Below, one piece after another: positions 1 to 9,577 of a stretch of DNA of 64,000 nt (its first letter is position 1; each line of letters begins with the position of its first letter). The notes under the pieces are model-generated. The model did not search any database. It was given only the letters and a program-made list of their open reading frames with translations, and was not told where the DNA came from. Both the position numbers and the translations under genes were made by a program. Origin of the DNA: an uncultured Acetatifactor sp. (GTDB lineage Bacteria > Bacillota > Clostridia > Lachnospirales > Lachnospiraceae); contig CAKRZO010000011.1 in assembly GCA_934433135.1 (NCBI GenBank), positions 1-64,000 on the forward strand, given 5' to 3'.

Positions 1-147
1 ATTTCACTATTTAATGGGCTGAAAAGCCTGTAAAATAAGGAAAGTTCAGGAAATCTCTCCACAAATTCCGATTTGTTGTTCAATTTTCACATTCAAATTA
101 TACCATAAAACTTGTGAACAATTCTACCGTCATTTTGGAATATATGA

Positions 148-182
148 GAAAAGTCCGAACAGTTTTCTGCCCGGACTTTCTC
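148..182 (-). terminator. Hairpin terminator-like structure
   Basis: Arms AAAGTCCG and CGGACTTT (about 150-157 and 172-179) pair around a 14-base loop. Read on the minus strand the second arm runs into TTTTCTC, a weak T-run. It lies just downstream of the TnpV remnant and probably ended its transcript. Confidence 0.5.
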
Positions 183-184
183 GC

Positions 185-412
185 TCAATCATAAATCAAT
201 TCCGCTTTCACAATCTCCTCTGCCTGTGCCTTGCAAGCGTTCATCTGCCGCACCCATTCCATTTGGTTTTCGGCTTTCAGCTTTTCGGTCACGTCGTTTT
301 GCTCTGCCAGTGACCGCACGATCAGCTCTATGCGGTTTCGTGCCGCTTCGTCAGTCTCGGCGCAATGCTCAAAGAGCTTGTCGGATAGCACCAGCCCATT
401 GAACAACATCAA
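185..412 (-). pseudogene. TnpV-like transposon protein, C-terminal remnant
   Basis: The 75 residues contain LFEHCAETDEAARNRIELIV and AENQMEWVRQMNACKAQAEE, which I recognise as the C-terminal half of TnpV, a small protein of unknown role carried by Tn4451-type and other clostridial mobile elements. The family is usually about 110-125 residues, so the N-terminal part is missing. The upstream side (413-480) shows no continuation in frame. A terminator-like hairpin follows it. It is best read as a scar of a lost mobile element at the left edge of the sugar locus. Confidence 0.6.
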
Positions 413-590
413 TGTCCTCTTGAACGCTTCAAGTATACATTATCTGTTTCCTTTATTCAAGCTAACGTCTGTACAGTAACAATTTCAACATAAATTGTTA
501 CATTTAATATTGATTTTTATCAGTTGCAATGCGAAAATATATTTATAATTGAGGAGCTCTTGGCAGATAATTGGAAGTGAGGGTGTTTAG

Positions 591-2687
591 ATGAAGGATG
601 TATCAAGCAATAATTGCAATATAGTAAAAAGGAATTTAATTATTATTTTTATTGTGCTAACAGTGATAATTGCTGGAGTTGATATTATATCATCCACAAT
701 AGCAATAAAAAAATTAATTGCAGCACATATAGAATATTCTGCATATGAAATAAATGATCTGATAGAAGAGGTTGAAGTGAAAGTGAGGAATAATAAAAAA
801 CTTGCCGGTCAGATTGTTTTGGATCCAGTAATCAAAGAAGCTCTTACTTTGTGGGAGAAAGATATGAGGAAAGTGCAGAAAAGGCTGATGTTTTATCAGT
901 CTAGTGATTACTATCTGGAATCCGTGTACATATATAACGAAAACGATGGCTATTTTTATGAATCGGGAAGTTGTGGTAAGTATGATATAAATAACTTTAA
1001 AAAAGATGTAGGTATTGCAGAAATTATTAAAAATTATGATGCGGCAAAAGATTTTATATTGCGGAACAGAGAGAATCAGACATTGTACACCTTTGTAATA
1101 CAACCATATAATGAGTCAGAGAGTCGAATTGTATTAAATTTTTATAAAAACTATTTTGACTTAAGTAAATACAAGTCAAATGATTCTTATTATGTTATGG
1201 ATGAAAATGGAATGATATTAATCAGCTCAGATAAAAAATGTGAGATGAAGTGTGATGATATATTTCAGGCGTTAAAAAATGAAAAAGAGAGAATAAATAA
1301 AGTTATACGAATCGGCAGCAATATAGTAATCGGAAAAAAATATGATGGTTTGATCTTCTGTGGAATCGTCAGTATCTGGAATTTTGTAGGAAGATTTCTT
1401 GGGGCCATTATTTCTTCTGTGACTTGTCTTTTTTTCATTGTTTTGCTGATTATCTGTAGTTATACACAAATATCAAGATGGATATTGTTGAAAATAGGAC
1501 AGTTCTACTGTTATACTGAAAAAACAAATGTTGAAATGGATCGTTTGCGAAAAAGAGCGAATGAGAATGTATTAGGTTTATATCTACAAGGAGGATATGT
1601 TGTCAGTGAGTTGATTGTAACCAATACAGATAAAAGAAGTTCTTGCAATGTATTCCTGCTTTATTTGATTGAATTTGAAAAGGAAAGTAACAAGTACAGT
1701 AAAAAAGATAAAGATGTTCTGAATTTTGCTTTACGAAATGTACTGGGAGAATTAAATCATGATCTTGCGATAGATATTGTTAAAGTTAATATAAAAGAAA
1801 TTGCAGTCATTTGTAACAGTAGAGATTATCAGATGGTGTTTGAAAATATACACACAGCCAGGTCTTTCATGCAAGATCAATTTGATTTGCATTTTGTGAT
1901 AATCCATAACAGTGCGGAAGTTGATTTTGAATGCATTGAAAATGTATATTCAAAGTTGCAAGTGATGAAAGAATGGAGCTTTTATACAGGAGATAATGGA
2001 ACGCTAGATTTGGTGGAAATTGAAGAAAAACAGAAGGGGGTGTCCTTTGACAGTGATTCAGCAATCGAAATAATAATGCATGCTCTGAAAGAAAATAATT
2101 TGAAAGCAGCATTTGATGTTATGGAGCAACCAGCTGTCGTTGTACTGCCTCCAGAATCTGCGAAAAACTTTGTGAGACGTTTACTGAAACGCTTGAATGC
2201 TCAATTTAAGGATTTGGCTACCGAGAAAAGCCGAAAGGTTTTGCTAAATTCGGAACATATGCTTATAGAGTTAGAACAGGAAATGTGTTGGGGAGAAATT
2301 CTTCTAAAACTTTATGATTTATTTACATGTATTACAGAAGAAACCAGACATGATTCAATGAAATTTAATACTAAAAAAGTAGAACAGATATTGGAATTAA
2401 TACATAATAATTATGGAAGCATAACCTTCAGCAGGGAGTTCCTAGCAGAGAAGACTAGAATGTCAGTGAAATCAATGGAACAGATATTTAAATATTATAA
2501 AGGACAAAGTATTACAGCTTATATTTTTAATTATCGGATGGAACAGGCAAAAAAATTGCTGAATGATACCAATCTGACAGTAGCAGAAGTGGCTGACAGG
2601 GTAGGATATGTCAATGCCAGTCATTTTGTGCAGAACTTCAAAAAGACCTATGGATTGACGCCGGATAAATATCGTAAAAGTGTCTGA
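591..2687 (+). CDS. AraC-family transcriptional regulator with membrane sensor domain
   Basis: This 698-residue protein has a first membrane helix near residues 15-36, an outside region to about 265, and a second helix around 268-292 (rich in I, L, V, F). A cytoplasmic linker follows, ending in an AraC/XylS double helix-turn-helix at about 595-695 with the typical NYRMEQAKKLL, VAEVADRVGYVNASHF and YGLTPDKYR motifs. Such one-protein sensors (YesN/YtdP-like) bind sugars or binding proteins outside and activate the adjacent ABC operon. GGAAGTGAGGG precedes the ATG. A terminator separates it from the permease genes it probably controls. The ligand is unknown. Confidence 0.85.
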   Translation: MKDVSSNNCNIVKRNLIIIFIVLTVIIAGVDIISSTIAIKKLIAAHIEYSAYEINDLIEEVEVKVRNNKKLAGQIVLDPVIKEALTLWEKDMRKVQKRLMFYQSSDYYLESVYIYNENDGYFYESGSCGKYDINNFKKDVGIAEIIKNYDAAKDFILRNRENQTLYTFVIQPYNESESRIVLNFYKNYFDLSKYKSNDSYYVMDENGMILISSDKKCEMKCDDIFQALKNEKERINKVIRIGSNIVIGKKYDGLIFCGIVSIWNFVGRFLGAIISSVTCLFFIVLLIICSYTQISRWILLKIGQFYCYTEKTNVEMDRLRKRANENVLGLYLQGGYVVSELIVTNTDKRSSCNVFLLYLIEFEKESNKYSKKDKDVLNFALRNVLGELNHDLAIDIVKVNIKEIAVICNSRDYQMVFENIHTARSFMQDQFDLHFVIIHNSAEVDFECIENVYSKLQVMKEWSFYTGDNGTLDLVEIEEKQKGVSFDSDSAIEIIMHALKENNLKAAFDVMEQPAVVVLPPESAKNFVRRLLKRLNAQFKDLATEKSRKVLLNSEHMLIELEQEMCWGEILLKLYDLFTCITEETRHDSMKFNTKKVEQILELIHNNYGSITFSREFLAEKTRMSVKSMEQIFKYYKGQSITAYIFNYRMEQAKKLLNDTNLTVAEVADRVGYVNASHFVQNFKKTYGLTPDKYRKSV

Positions 2688-2701
2688 AATATAAGAACGA
2701 G

Positions 2702-2761
2702 GCAATATTGTAAAAAGGGAGTAAATCAAATGTTATTTCCCAATTGCGATATTGCTTTTTT
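2702..2761 (+). terminator. Rho-independent terminator after the AraC gene
   Basis: GCAATAT (2702-2708) pairs with ATATTGC (2749-2755), with an inner GGGA/TCCC pairing, followed at once by TTTTTT (2756-2761). The loop is long. It isolates the regulator from the ABC operon, which would then need its own promoter in 2762-2813. Confidence 0.6.
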
Positions 2762-2813
2762 GATTTTGGTTATTTTACAATAATGCTACAACAATAGAAA
2801 GAGGTAGTGTCAC

Positions 2814-3743
2814 ATGAAGAAGTTGAAAAGAATAATAAAAAGAAAGGTAGTTAAAAAAGACCAATGGGAAATGATACTTTTAGCATTACCTGCGGTGTTA
2901 GTCATCTTGGTAATGAAATACATTCCTATGGCCGGCGTAGTGATAGCATTTAAGAATTATAAGTACAACCTTGGTATATTTGGAAGTGAATGGGCTGGAT
3001 TTGATAATTTCATATTCTTTTTTAAGTCGAATGATGCAACTCTGGTAATACGAAATGCATTGACATACAATACAGTATTTATTATTACTGGAAATCTGAT
3101 TGCTATCACAATGGCAATTTTATTAACTTATCTGGGGAAGAAATCTGTTGGAATAATTCAGAATGCAATGTTCCAACCATACGTCCTTTCATGGGTTGTT
3201 GTAACGTTTATATCATTATTATTTTTAAACTATAAAAATGGCCTCTTAAACAGCATTATCGTATCTTTAGGAGGCGAGAGAATATCTTGGTATGGGGAGC
3301 CTAAATACTGGCCGTTTATTTTGTGGTTTTTCCATATGTGGAAAGGTTTAGGATATCAGGTTTTGATTTATTACACGACAATCATCAATATTGATACGGA
3401 TATTCTAGATGCTTCTAAAGTAGATGGGTGCAATGCAGTGCAGACTGCCTATAAAATTATTGTTCCGATTATCAAACCTACAGTAACTGTGCTCGTCATT
3501 TTAGCAATTGGCGGTATATTTAACTCAGATTTTGGCCTTTTTTATCAAATACCACAGGCGTCAGGAGCGCTTAAAAATGTTACGGATGTTGTAGAAACCT
3601 ATACATATCGAACTTTAACAACAGCCGGAAATGCTGGTGTATCAGCAGCAGTTGGATTTGCGCAAGGAGTTGTTGGAATGGTTCTTGTGTTGACAACGAA
3701 TGCAATTACCAGAAGATATAACAAAGAGAATGCATTATTTTAA
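2814..3743 (+). CDS. Sugar ABC transporter permease, LplB/UgpA type
   Basis: A 309-residue integral membrane protein with about six helices. It has the LplB-type start WEMILLALPAVLVILVMKYI and the phrase IPMAGVVIAFKNYK found near the N-terminus of this family. The EAA-like cytoplasmic loop, which docks the ATPase, is DASKVDGCNAVQTAYKIIVP near residues 200-220. It should form the channel with the next gene and accept sugar from the lipoprotein at 4790. AGAGGTAG precedes the ATG. No ATPase gene is nearby, so a shared MsmX-like ATPase elsewhere is likely. Confidence 0.9.
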   Translation: MKKLKRIIKRKVVKKDQWEMILLALPAVLVILVMKYIPMAGVVIAFKNYKYNLGIFGSEWAGFDNFIFFFKSNDATLVIRNALTYNTVFIITGNLIAITMAILLTYLGKKSVGIIQNAMFQPYVLSWVVVTFISLLFLNYKNGLLNSIIVSLGGERISWYGEPKYWPFILWFFHMWKGLGYQVLIYYTTIINIDTDILDASKVDGCNAVQTAYKIIVPIIKPTVTVLVILAIGGIFNSDFGLFYQIPQASGALKNVTDVVETYTYRTLTTAGNAGVSAAVGFAQGVVGMVLVLTTNAITRRYNKENALF

Positions 3744-3775
3744 AAAGTTGAAAGACGAGAAAGGGTGAAATCAAG

Positions 3776-4654
3776 ATGAAGATCAGAGAAGAAAAAGTAG
3801 CTAAGATAATTGCATATCTAGTAATGGGGTTATTTGCCTTAATATGTATCATACCATTGATTTTTATTGTGATTGTATCATTTTCCTCGGAAAGAAGCAT
3901 TAAGCAGAATGGTTTTCAACTGATTCCGAAAGAATTCAGTCTAGATGCTTACAGATTGCTTTTAGCAAATCCAGGTCAGTTGCTAAATGCGTATGGTGTT
4001 ACGATATTCACTACAGTTGTGGGAACGTTGCTGAGTGTAATACTTGTCAGTCAGATTGCTTATACAGTGTCAAGAAAGACGTTTGTTTTTAGAAAGCAAC
4101 TGAACTTATATATTTATATTACAATGCTTTTTTCGGGTGGTATGGTGCCTACATACATTCTGGTATCAAGATATCTGAATTTAAGGGATTCTCTTTGGGC
4201 GATTATTGTTACCATGTTAATTAGCCCTTGGAATATATTCCTTTTGAGAACCTTCTTTTCAACCATACCAGAATCTTTGATAGAGTCAGCAAAACTTGAC
4301 GGGGCAAGAGAATTTCGTATTTTTTATCAGATAATCGTTCCTTTAAGTTCAGGCGGCATTGCAACTGTTGCTATTACAACAGCTATGGCATATTGGAATG
4401 ATTGGTATCAGAACATGCTTTATATTTCTGATGTTGATAAGTACTCACTGCAGTACTTGCTGCAGGCATTATTAGGGAAAATTGATTTTATGCGTCAGGC
4501 AAGTACTGCGGGTCAAATTATTACTGCAGACATGCCGCAGGAAAGCCTTAGAATGGCAACGTGCGTTGCAGCTATTGGTCCCATGATAATTATCTACCTA
4601 TTTTTCCAAAAGTATTTCATCAAGGGGATGACAGCTGGAGCAGTCAAGGAGTAG
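3776..4654 (+). CDS. Carbohydrate ABC transporter permease, YtcP/LplC type
   Basis: This 292-residue protein is the partner permease. It has six predicted helices, the family signature MLFSGGMVPTYILVSRYLNL near residue 115, and an EAA loop ESAKLDGAREFRIFYQIIVP near residue 180. It ends in the usual KYFIKGMTAGAVKE tail of this subfamily. It follows the first permease by 32 bases with its own AAGGGTG site. Together they form the membrane part of a type I sugar importer. The substrate cannot be read from the sequence. The beta-propeller gene downstream hints at pectin-derived oligosaccharides. Confidence 0.9.
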   Translation: MKIREEKVAKIIAYLVMGLFALICIIPLIFIVIVSFSSERSIKQNGFQLIPKEFSLDAYRLLLANPGQLLNAYGVTIFTTVVGTLLSVILVSQIAYTVSRKTFVFRKQLNLYIYITMLFSGGMVPTYILVSRYLNLRDSLWAIIVTMLISPWNIFLLRTFFSTIPESLIESAKLDGAREFRIFYQIIVPLSSGGIATVAITTAMAYWNDWYQNMLYISDVDKYSLQYLLQALLGKIDFMRQASTAGQIITADMPQESLRMATCVAAIGPMIIIYLFFQKYFIKGMTAGAVKE

Positions 4655-4789
4655 ACATATATGGACATAGGAAGAGCAACGAATTGTTAAGGTAACAGAT
4701 AGCCATGTCGCTTAGGAAGGAGGGAGATAAACGCATAGATGGCTATTTGATATATAGAAAATATTCTAAAAAAAAGGAGAAAAAAGGTT

Positions 4790-6325
4790 ATGAAGAATGT
4801 GAAAAAGATAATTGCAATACTTTGTGTATCAGCTATGGTTGTAGGTACGATGGTGGCTTGTGGAAGTAATAAACCTGCAAACAAAGAAGAGCCTGAGCCA
4901 ACAAAGATCGTAGAAAGCAGTACAAATGACGTAAGCAATGATAAGCAAAACGAGAAGAAAGAGGATATTACACTGAAATGGTATTTCCTAGGGGACACTA
5001 CTCGTGTTGGAAACGAGGAAGTCTTTGATCTTGCAAGTGATATGGTATATGAAAAATTGGGCTTCCATGTAGATTTTATGCCGATTGACTATTCTTCTTA
5101 TAATGACAAAATTCAGATGATCATTGCTGGTGGGGAAGATTATGATATTTGCTGGACTTCAAACTGGAAGAACGATTACGCAACTAATGTTGCAAATGGT
5201 GCTTTTTTGAAACTAGACGATCTGCTTGATGAAGTGCCTGCCTTAAAGGAAAGTATGACAGAGGGTATCTGGAATGGTACCATTGTAAATGGTGGTATTT
5301 ATGGTGTGCCGGTACAGCAGATCATGGCAAGAAGTGCTTGCTTAAGAATTCCTGAAGTTCTGTATGAAAAATACGAGGCAACTTTAGAGGGAGTAGATTC
5401 CTTTGTCGAACTCGGTGATTTTATGGCAGCTTATGGCGCTGATTATCCAGATACAGGAAAAGTTAGTTTTAATTGGGGAAACTTATCATATTCTTATGGA
5501 ATAGAAGAACCTTTAGGGACTCTTATTCCGGGAGCTGTAATGTACGAAGGACCAGAAGATGAAATTACAGTATTTAACCAGTTTGCAACAGATGAATTTC
5601 GTGATTTGGTTATGACAAGAAGAGAATGGACGGAAAAAGGATATACATTAAAAGGTTCTGATGGTGATAACGGTGGTGTTTCTCCAGAAAGTACACCTGA
5701 AGGCATGCCTGTAGCTGTAGATGCATATAAGCCAGGTTTTGAAGCAGAATTAAGTGCTAGCCTGGGATACCCTGTAAAGGCTATCAGAATCTCTGATCCA
5801 TACTTGTCAGCAGGTGGTGTTCAAGCGACAATGCATGCAATCAATGCACAATCAAAGCACCCGATAGAAGCACTGCAGTTCTTAGAATATGTAAATACAG
5901 ATTCTGAAATTGCTAATCTTTTGGTATATGGAATCGAAGGCAAGCACTATGTGAAGCTGGATGAGAACACCGTAAAGAGAGTGGAGAATACAGAATATAG
6001 TAATGAAAGCTGGATAATTGGAAATGTATTCAATACATATTTGGTAGAAGGACAGGCTGATGATGCATGGACACAGACCAAGGAAATTAATGATACAGCG
6101 AAACAATCAAGATTGATGGGATTTGCAGTAGATACAGAACCAATTAAGCTTCAGATCGCAAATTGTAAATCTGTTATAGATGAGTATATTGGAAGACTTG
6201 ATGAAGGTACAGGAGATTCCGCAGTATTGCTAGACGAAATGCTTAAGAAGCTAGAAGCAGCAGGTGTGAATGATATCATTGAAGGATTACAGAGTCAGAT
6301 TGATGCTTGGCTTACTACAAAATAA
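4790..6325 (+). CDS. Extracellular sugar-binding lipoprotein (LplA-like)
   Basis: A 511-residue solute-binding protein. It has a lipoprotein signal (KK-rich start, hydrophobic stretch, lipobox VACG with Cys near residue 24) and a linker rich in E, K, N and S. The large periplasmic-binding-protein body contains the LKWYFLGDT and GEDYDICWTSNW segments typical of the LplA/family 1 group. It would sit on the outer face of the membrane and deliver oligosaccharide to the two upstream permeases. AAAAGGAG lies just upstream of the ATG. A hairpin straight after the stop may stabilise its part of the mRNA. Confidence 0.9.
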   Translation: MKNVKKIIAILCVSAMVVGTMVACGSNKPANKEEPEPTKIVESSTNDVSNDKQNEKKEDITLKWYFLGDTTRVGNEEVFDLASDMVYEKLGFHVDFMPIDYSSYNDKIQMIIAGGEDYDICWTSNWKNDYATNVANGAFLKLDDLLDEVPALKESMTEGIWNGTIVNGGIYGVPVQQIMARSACLRIPEVLYEKYEATLEGVDSFVELGDFMAAYGADYPDTGKVSFNWGNLSYSYGIEEPLGTLIPGAVMYEGPEDEITVFNQFATDEFRDLVMTRREWTEKGYTLKGSDGDNGGVSPESTPEGMPVAVDAYKPGFEAELSASLGYPVKAIRISDPYLSAGGVQATMHAINAQSKHPIEALQFLEYVNTDSEIANLLVYGIEGKHYVKLDENTVKRVENTEYSNESWIIGNVFNTYLVEGQADDAWTQTKEINDTAKQSRLMGFAVDTEPIKLQIANCKSVIDEYIGRLDEGTGDSAVLLDEMLKKLEAAGVNDIIEGLQSQIDAWLTTK

Positions 6326-6338
6326 GAGATTAAAAAGT

Positions 6339-6371
6339 AATAAATCCCTCAGACTTTCTGTGGGATTTATT
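6339..6371 (+). terminator. Hairpin after the binding-protein gene
   Basis: AATAAATCCC (6339-6348) pairs perfectly with GGGATTTATT (6362-6371) around a 13-base loop. No long T-run follows, so it is more likely a partial terminator or mRNA-end stabiliser between the abundant lipoprotein and the enzyme genes. Confidence 0.6.
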
Positions 6372-6391
6372 CAAAGAAAGAAGAAGGATGT

Positions 6392-7546
6392 GTGAAGAAT
6401 ATGTTGAAATTAGATAAACACCCCTATTTCCAAGAGTATATTGATCCTGAATCCGGTGTAAAAAGTTACTTTTTAACGGAGAAAGTGGCACAACTTCAGC
6501 AACATTTTTATTTCACTAATTCCAGCCTGACCATGGATGGAAAGTATTTATGGATTCGCTGTCTGAATGCCCCTGCTCAGTGTCAGAATCTGGCGGTTGT
6601 TTCTATGGATGGAGAAAATCCCTTTGTCAGAAACTTTCCTGGTGCGGGATGTAATCGTGGGCTACCAGCTATTATTCCCAGAACACATGATGTCTTATTT
6701 GGAGAAGATGTATCTATATATAGAGTGAATGTGGAAGGAAATATTCAAAAAGTTATCACTTTGGATAATGAGTTTTTGAATTATCGTAGTCCGCAAATGA
6801 TAATGACTCATACGAGCATATCTTGTGATGGAAAGTATATTATTCTTGATATCGCATTGGCTGATAAAACTTATATTGCCACTGGTAATCTGCAGACAGG
6901 GAAATTTAAGGTCATACATAAATTCGCTCGCTATTATGATCATGCCATGTTCTCGCCAAATAATCCAAATCTTATTATGTTGGATCAGGACTGGTGGAGA
7001 GATTTTCATACGGGAGAATATTTTGGAATCGATAATCGTATCTGGCTGATGGATATCAGAGGAAATCAGTTTGAACCATTGCTTCCAAAAGCCTGGTATG
7101 GGCATGATGGCAGTGAAATTGCACATGATTTTTGGTCTAAGGATGGTTTAATCTGTTGGGTAGATTATGCACACGGGGCTTTTGAATGTAATATTGATAA
7201 AAGGAAAGTAACGCATGTATGGAAACGTCCGCTGTGTCACTGTCATACGACAGCTGACCGGAAGTATTGGTGTGGTGATGAGACTCCTTATGCATGGAAG
7301 GAAAGACCTTGTAAAGTACTGTTCTATGATAGAGAAAGTGAAAAGGAAATCGATATCTTTTCTGCATTACCTTGTCCTATGGTTGATCGCAATGGCGTTT
7401 ATCATTTGGATCCACATCCGTCTTTTACAAATGATGGAGAGTATATTATTTCAACTGTGACTTTACTAGATGGAAATGCGGATATTGCAATTACTCCGGT
7501 AAAAGAATTGATTGATAAATGCAAGAAAGACGGTAGAAAAGTATAA
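6392..7546 (+). CDS. Oligogalacturonate-lyase-like beta-propeller protein
   Basis: A 384-residue cytoplasmic protein (no signal peptide). Repeated propeller blades carry phrases such as HFYFTNSSLTMDGKYLWIRC, HAMFSPNNPNLIML, IAHDFWSKDG and the final HPSFTNDGEYIIS. These resemble oligogalacturonate lyases (polysaccharide lyase family 22), which cut short pectin fragments inside the cell using a His and Mn. Several His residues fit, but I cannot assign the catalytic one. The start is uncertain: GTG at 6392 is only four bases from AGAAGG, while the in-frame ATG at 6401 is about 13 away. A general TolB/WD40-like propeller is the alternative. Confidence 0.65.
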   Translation: MKNMLKLDKHPYFQEYIDPESGVKSYFLTEKVAQLQQHFYFTNSSLTMDGKYLWIRCLNAPAQCQNLAVVSMDGENPFVRNFPGAGCNRGLPAIIPRTHDVLFGEDVSIYRVNVEGNIQKVITLDNEFLNYRSPQMIMTHTSISCDGKYIILDIALADKTYIATGNLQTGKFKVIHKFARYYDHAMFSPNNPNLIMLDQDWWRDFHTGEYFGIDNRIWLMDIRGNQFEPLLPKAWYGHDGSEIAHDFWSKDGLICWVDYAHGAFECNIDKRKVTHVWKRPLCHCHTTADRKYWCGDETPYAWKERPCKVLFYDRESEKEIDIFSALPCPMVDRNGVYHLDPHPSFTNDGEYIISTVTLLDGNADIAITPVKELIDKCKKDGRKV

Positions 7547-7567
7547 AGAAGAGGAATAATTGCAAAT

Positions 7568-8437
7568 ATGGTTTATATGGTATTAATTTTAAATATCTTT
7601 CTTGGGGTGACTCAGAATTTTCTCGGAAAAGAATTTTCAAGGAAGTATGGAGCAGATAAGCAAGCATTGCTCGGGTTTAATATCGTTGTTATGGAAATAG
7701 CAACTATTTCGGCATTTTTATTAATGATGAAATCCTACGCCGGTTTCGAGTGGTATGCGCTACTATTTGGTATATTTGCAGGTCTAGGTTATGTTTTAGG
7801 ATTCTATTATAATTTTCTTGCTTATGAAAATGGAGTAGGACTAGCAACGGCTTCGATGATTGTACAGTCAAGTATGATTGCTCCGATTGTTGTAGGATGG
7901 TTCATTGTTAGGGAAGAAATGTATGTAGTACAGGTGATAGGAATATTGCTTTTACTTTTGTCAATGTATTTGATTTTCACTGGGGATAATGGAGAAAGAA
8001 AGATAGGAAGTAAAAAGGGACTGATGTATGTATTATTAACATTCCTGGCTAATGCCGTGATTGCAGTCTGCCAAAAGTTATATCCATACTGTTTTCCGAA
8101 AGCACAAAGTACGGTTTTCACTTTTTTCACATTTTTATGCTCATGTTTTATCAGTAGTGCATTTTACTTTATGAATAAAGGGAAAAGAAAAAAAGAATAT
8201 GACAGATATTTTTTTACCAACTCTGGGGGAACTGGAATTATTCTTTGCGTGAGAAACTTGCTGGGTATTTTTCTGGCTGCAAATATAGTAGCAGCAATTC
8301 AATATCCCATAACCAGTTCAATGATATTGGTATTGACAACAATTCTATCTGCACTGGTTTACAGAGAAAATATGTCGAAAAAAAAGATTGTAGGTATTGC
8401 TATATGCATAATGGGAACGGTATGTTTAGGGATTTAG
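7568..8437 (+). CDS. DMT/EamA-type membrane transporter
   Basis: A 289-residue, strongly hydrophobic protein with about nine or ten helices in two similar halves, as in EamA/drug-metabolite transporters. Gly-rich helices (LLFGIFAGLGYVLGFYYNFLAY) and the second-half ending TTILSALVYRE support this. GAAGAGG precedes the ATG. It lies in the sugar operon between the propeller and an oxidoreductase, so it may export or import a small product of the pathway. The specific substrate is unknown. Confidence 0.7.
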   Translation: MVYMVLILNIFLGVTQNFLGKEFSRKYGADKQALLGFNIVVMEIATISAFLLMMKSYAGFEWYALLFGIFAGLGYVLGFYYNFLAYENGVGLATASMIVQSSMIAPIVVGWFIVREEMYVVQVIGILLLLLSMYLIFTGDNGERKIGSKKGLMYVLLTFLANAVIAVCQKLYPYCFPKAQSTVFTFFTFLCSCFISSAFYFMNKGKRKKEYDRYFFTNSGGTGIILCVRNLLGIFLAANIVAAIQYPITSSMILVLTTILSALVYRENMSKKKIVGIAICIMGTVCLGI

Positions 8438-8467
8438 AAAGAAAATAGAATGAAAGGGAAAATAAAA

Positions 8468-9574
8468 ATGAAAAAAATTAGATGTGGAATTGTAGGGGTT
8501 GTAGGCAGAGGGCAAGTTTATGTACAGCCTATGATGGATTATGAATTTTCAGAAATTACTGCAATCTGTGATTTAAATGAAGAAGGAATGCGGGAATATG
8601 CCACTAGGATTGGAAATAATGTGGCAATGTTCACAAGCTACGAGGAGATGATTGATAGTGGATTGGTTGATCTGGTGGTAATAGGAACCCCTGTGCCATT
8701 ACATGTAAGTCAATCAATTTATGCACTGGAAAGAGATATTCATGTGGTGTGCGAAGTACCAGCAGCTTCAACAGTGGAAGAGAGTCGCAGGTTGTACCGG
8801 GCTGCTAAGAACAGTAATGCGCAATACATGATGGCAGAGAATGTAAACTATTACAAAGAAGTGATTATCATTCAGAAATTGATAGAAGCGGGGTATTTGG
8901 GTGAGGTACATTATGCAGAAGGACAGTATCTGCATTATAATGAAAACCCATTTAAAGATTGGAGATGCCAATTGTATGGGGCAACTTATTCTACCCATAA
9001 TCTGGGACCTATGTTGAGCTGGTTTGGCAATGAACGTATAGAAAAAGTTTGTTGTGTGGGAAGTGGCCGCCACAGAAAAAGCCCGGATGGAAGCAGAGAA
9101 CTGAGAAGGGAGATGGCTAATGTGATGCTTTGCAAGACTGAAAGTGGAAGATTGCTTCAGGTGCGTCTTGATTTTTGTACTCCTACTCCGTATATGCTAC
9201 CTTTTGAAGTGAGTGGAACAAAAGGAAGAGCAATAATCCGTCAGAATGCACCGAAGTCTGAAACATACATACACATAGCATCACCTGATTATGATCTGAC
9301 ATCTTACGCAGAAGAATGGAAGAGTCTGCAGTATTACGAAAGAGAACTCTTGCCAGAAAGTTGGAATGAAGCAACACAAAAGATTCCAAACAGCGGACAT
9401 AGCCGGGGAGACTATGTAATGGTAATAGAGATACTAAAAGCGCTTCATGAGGATTGCCAATTACCAATCAACATTGATATGGCAATGAATATGACTCTGC
9501 CTGGTATTATGAGCAAAGTATCTATTGATAATGGAGGAGAGTGGGTAACGATTCCCAAGTTAAATGAGGAGTAA
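8468..9574 (+). CDS. Gfo/Idh/MocA-family oxidoreductase
   Basis: This NAD(P)-dependent sugar dehydrogenase-like protein begins with a Rossmann fold, IRCGIVGVVGRGQVYVQPM (first 20 residues, G-x-G-x-x-G-like). It then has VVIGTPVPLHV and the family hallmark HVVCEVPAASTVEES, where the usual EKP is EVP, and a C-terminal alpha/beta domain that would bind the sugar. I start it at the ATG 8468 because AAAGGGA lies 8-14 bases upstream. An in-frame ATG at 8450 has no good site. About 368 residues is normal. The replaced lysine of EKP, often catalytic in this family, is worth noting and may mean altered chemistry. Confidence 0.8.
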   Translation: MKKIRCGIVGVVGRGQVYVQPMMDYEFSEITAICDLNEEGMREYATRIGNNVAMFTSYEEMIDSGLVDLVVIGTPVPLHVSQSIYALERDIHVVCEVPAASTVEESRRLYRAAKNSNAQYMMAENVNYYKEVIIIQKLIEAGYLGEVHYAEGQYLHYNENPFKDWRCQLYGATYSTHNLGPMLSWFGNERIEKVCCVGSGRHRKSPDGSRELRREMANVMLCKTESGRLLQVRLDFCTPTPYMLPFEVSGTKGRAIIRQNAPKSETYIHIASPDYDLTSYAEEWKSLQYYERELLPESWNEATQKIPNSGHSRGDYVMVIEILKALHEDCQLPINIDMAMNMTLPGIMSKVSIDNGGEWVTIPKLNEE

Positions 9575-9577
9575 TGT

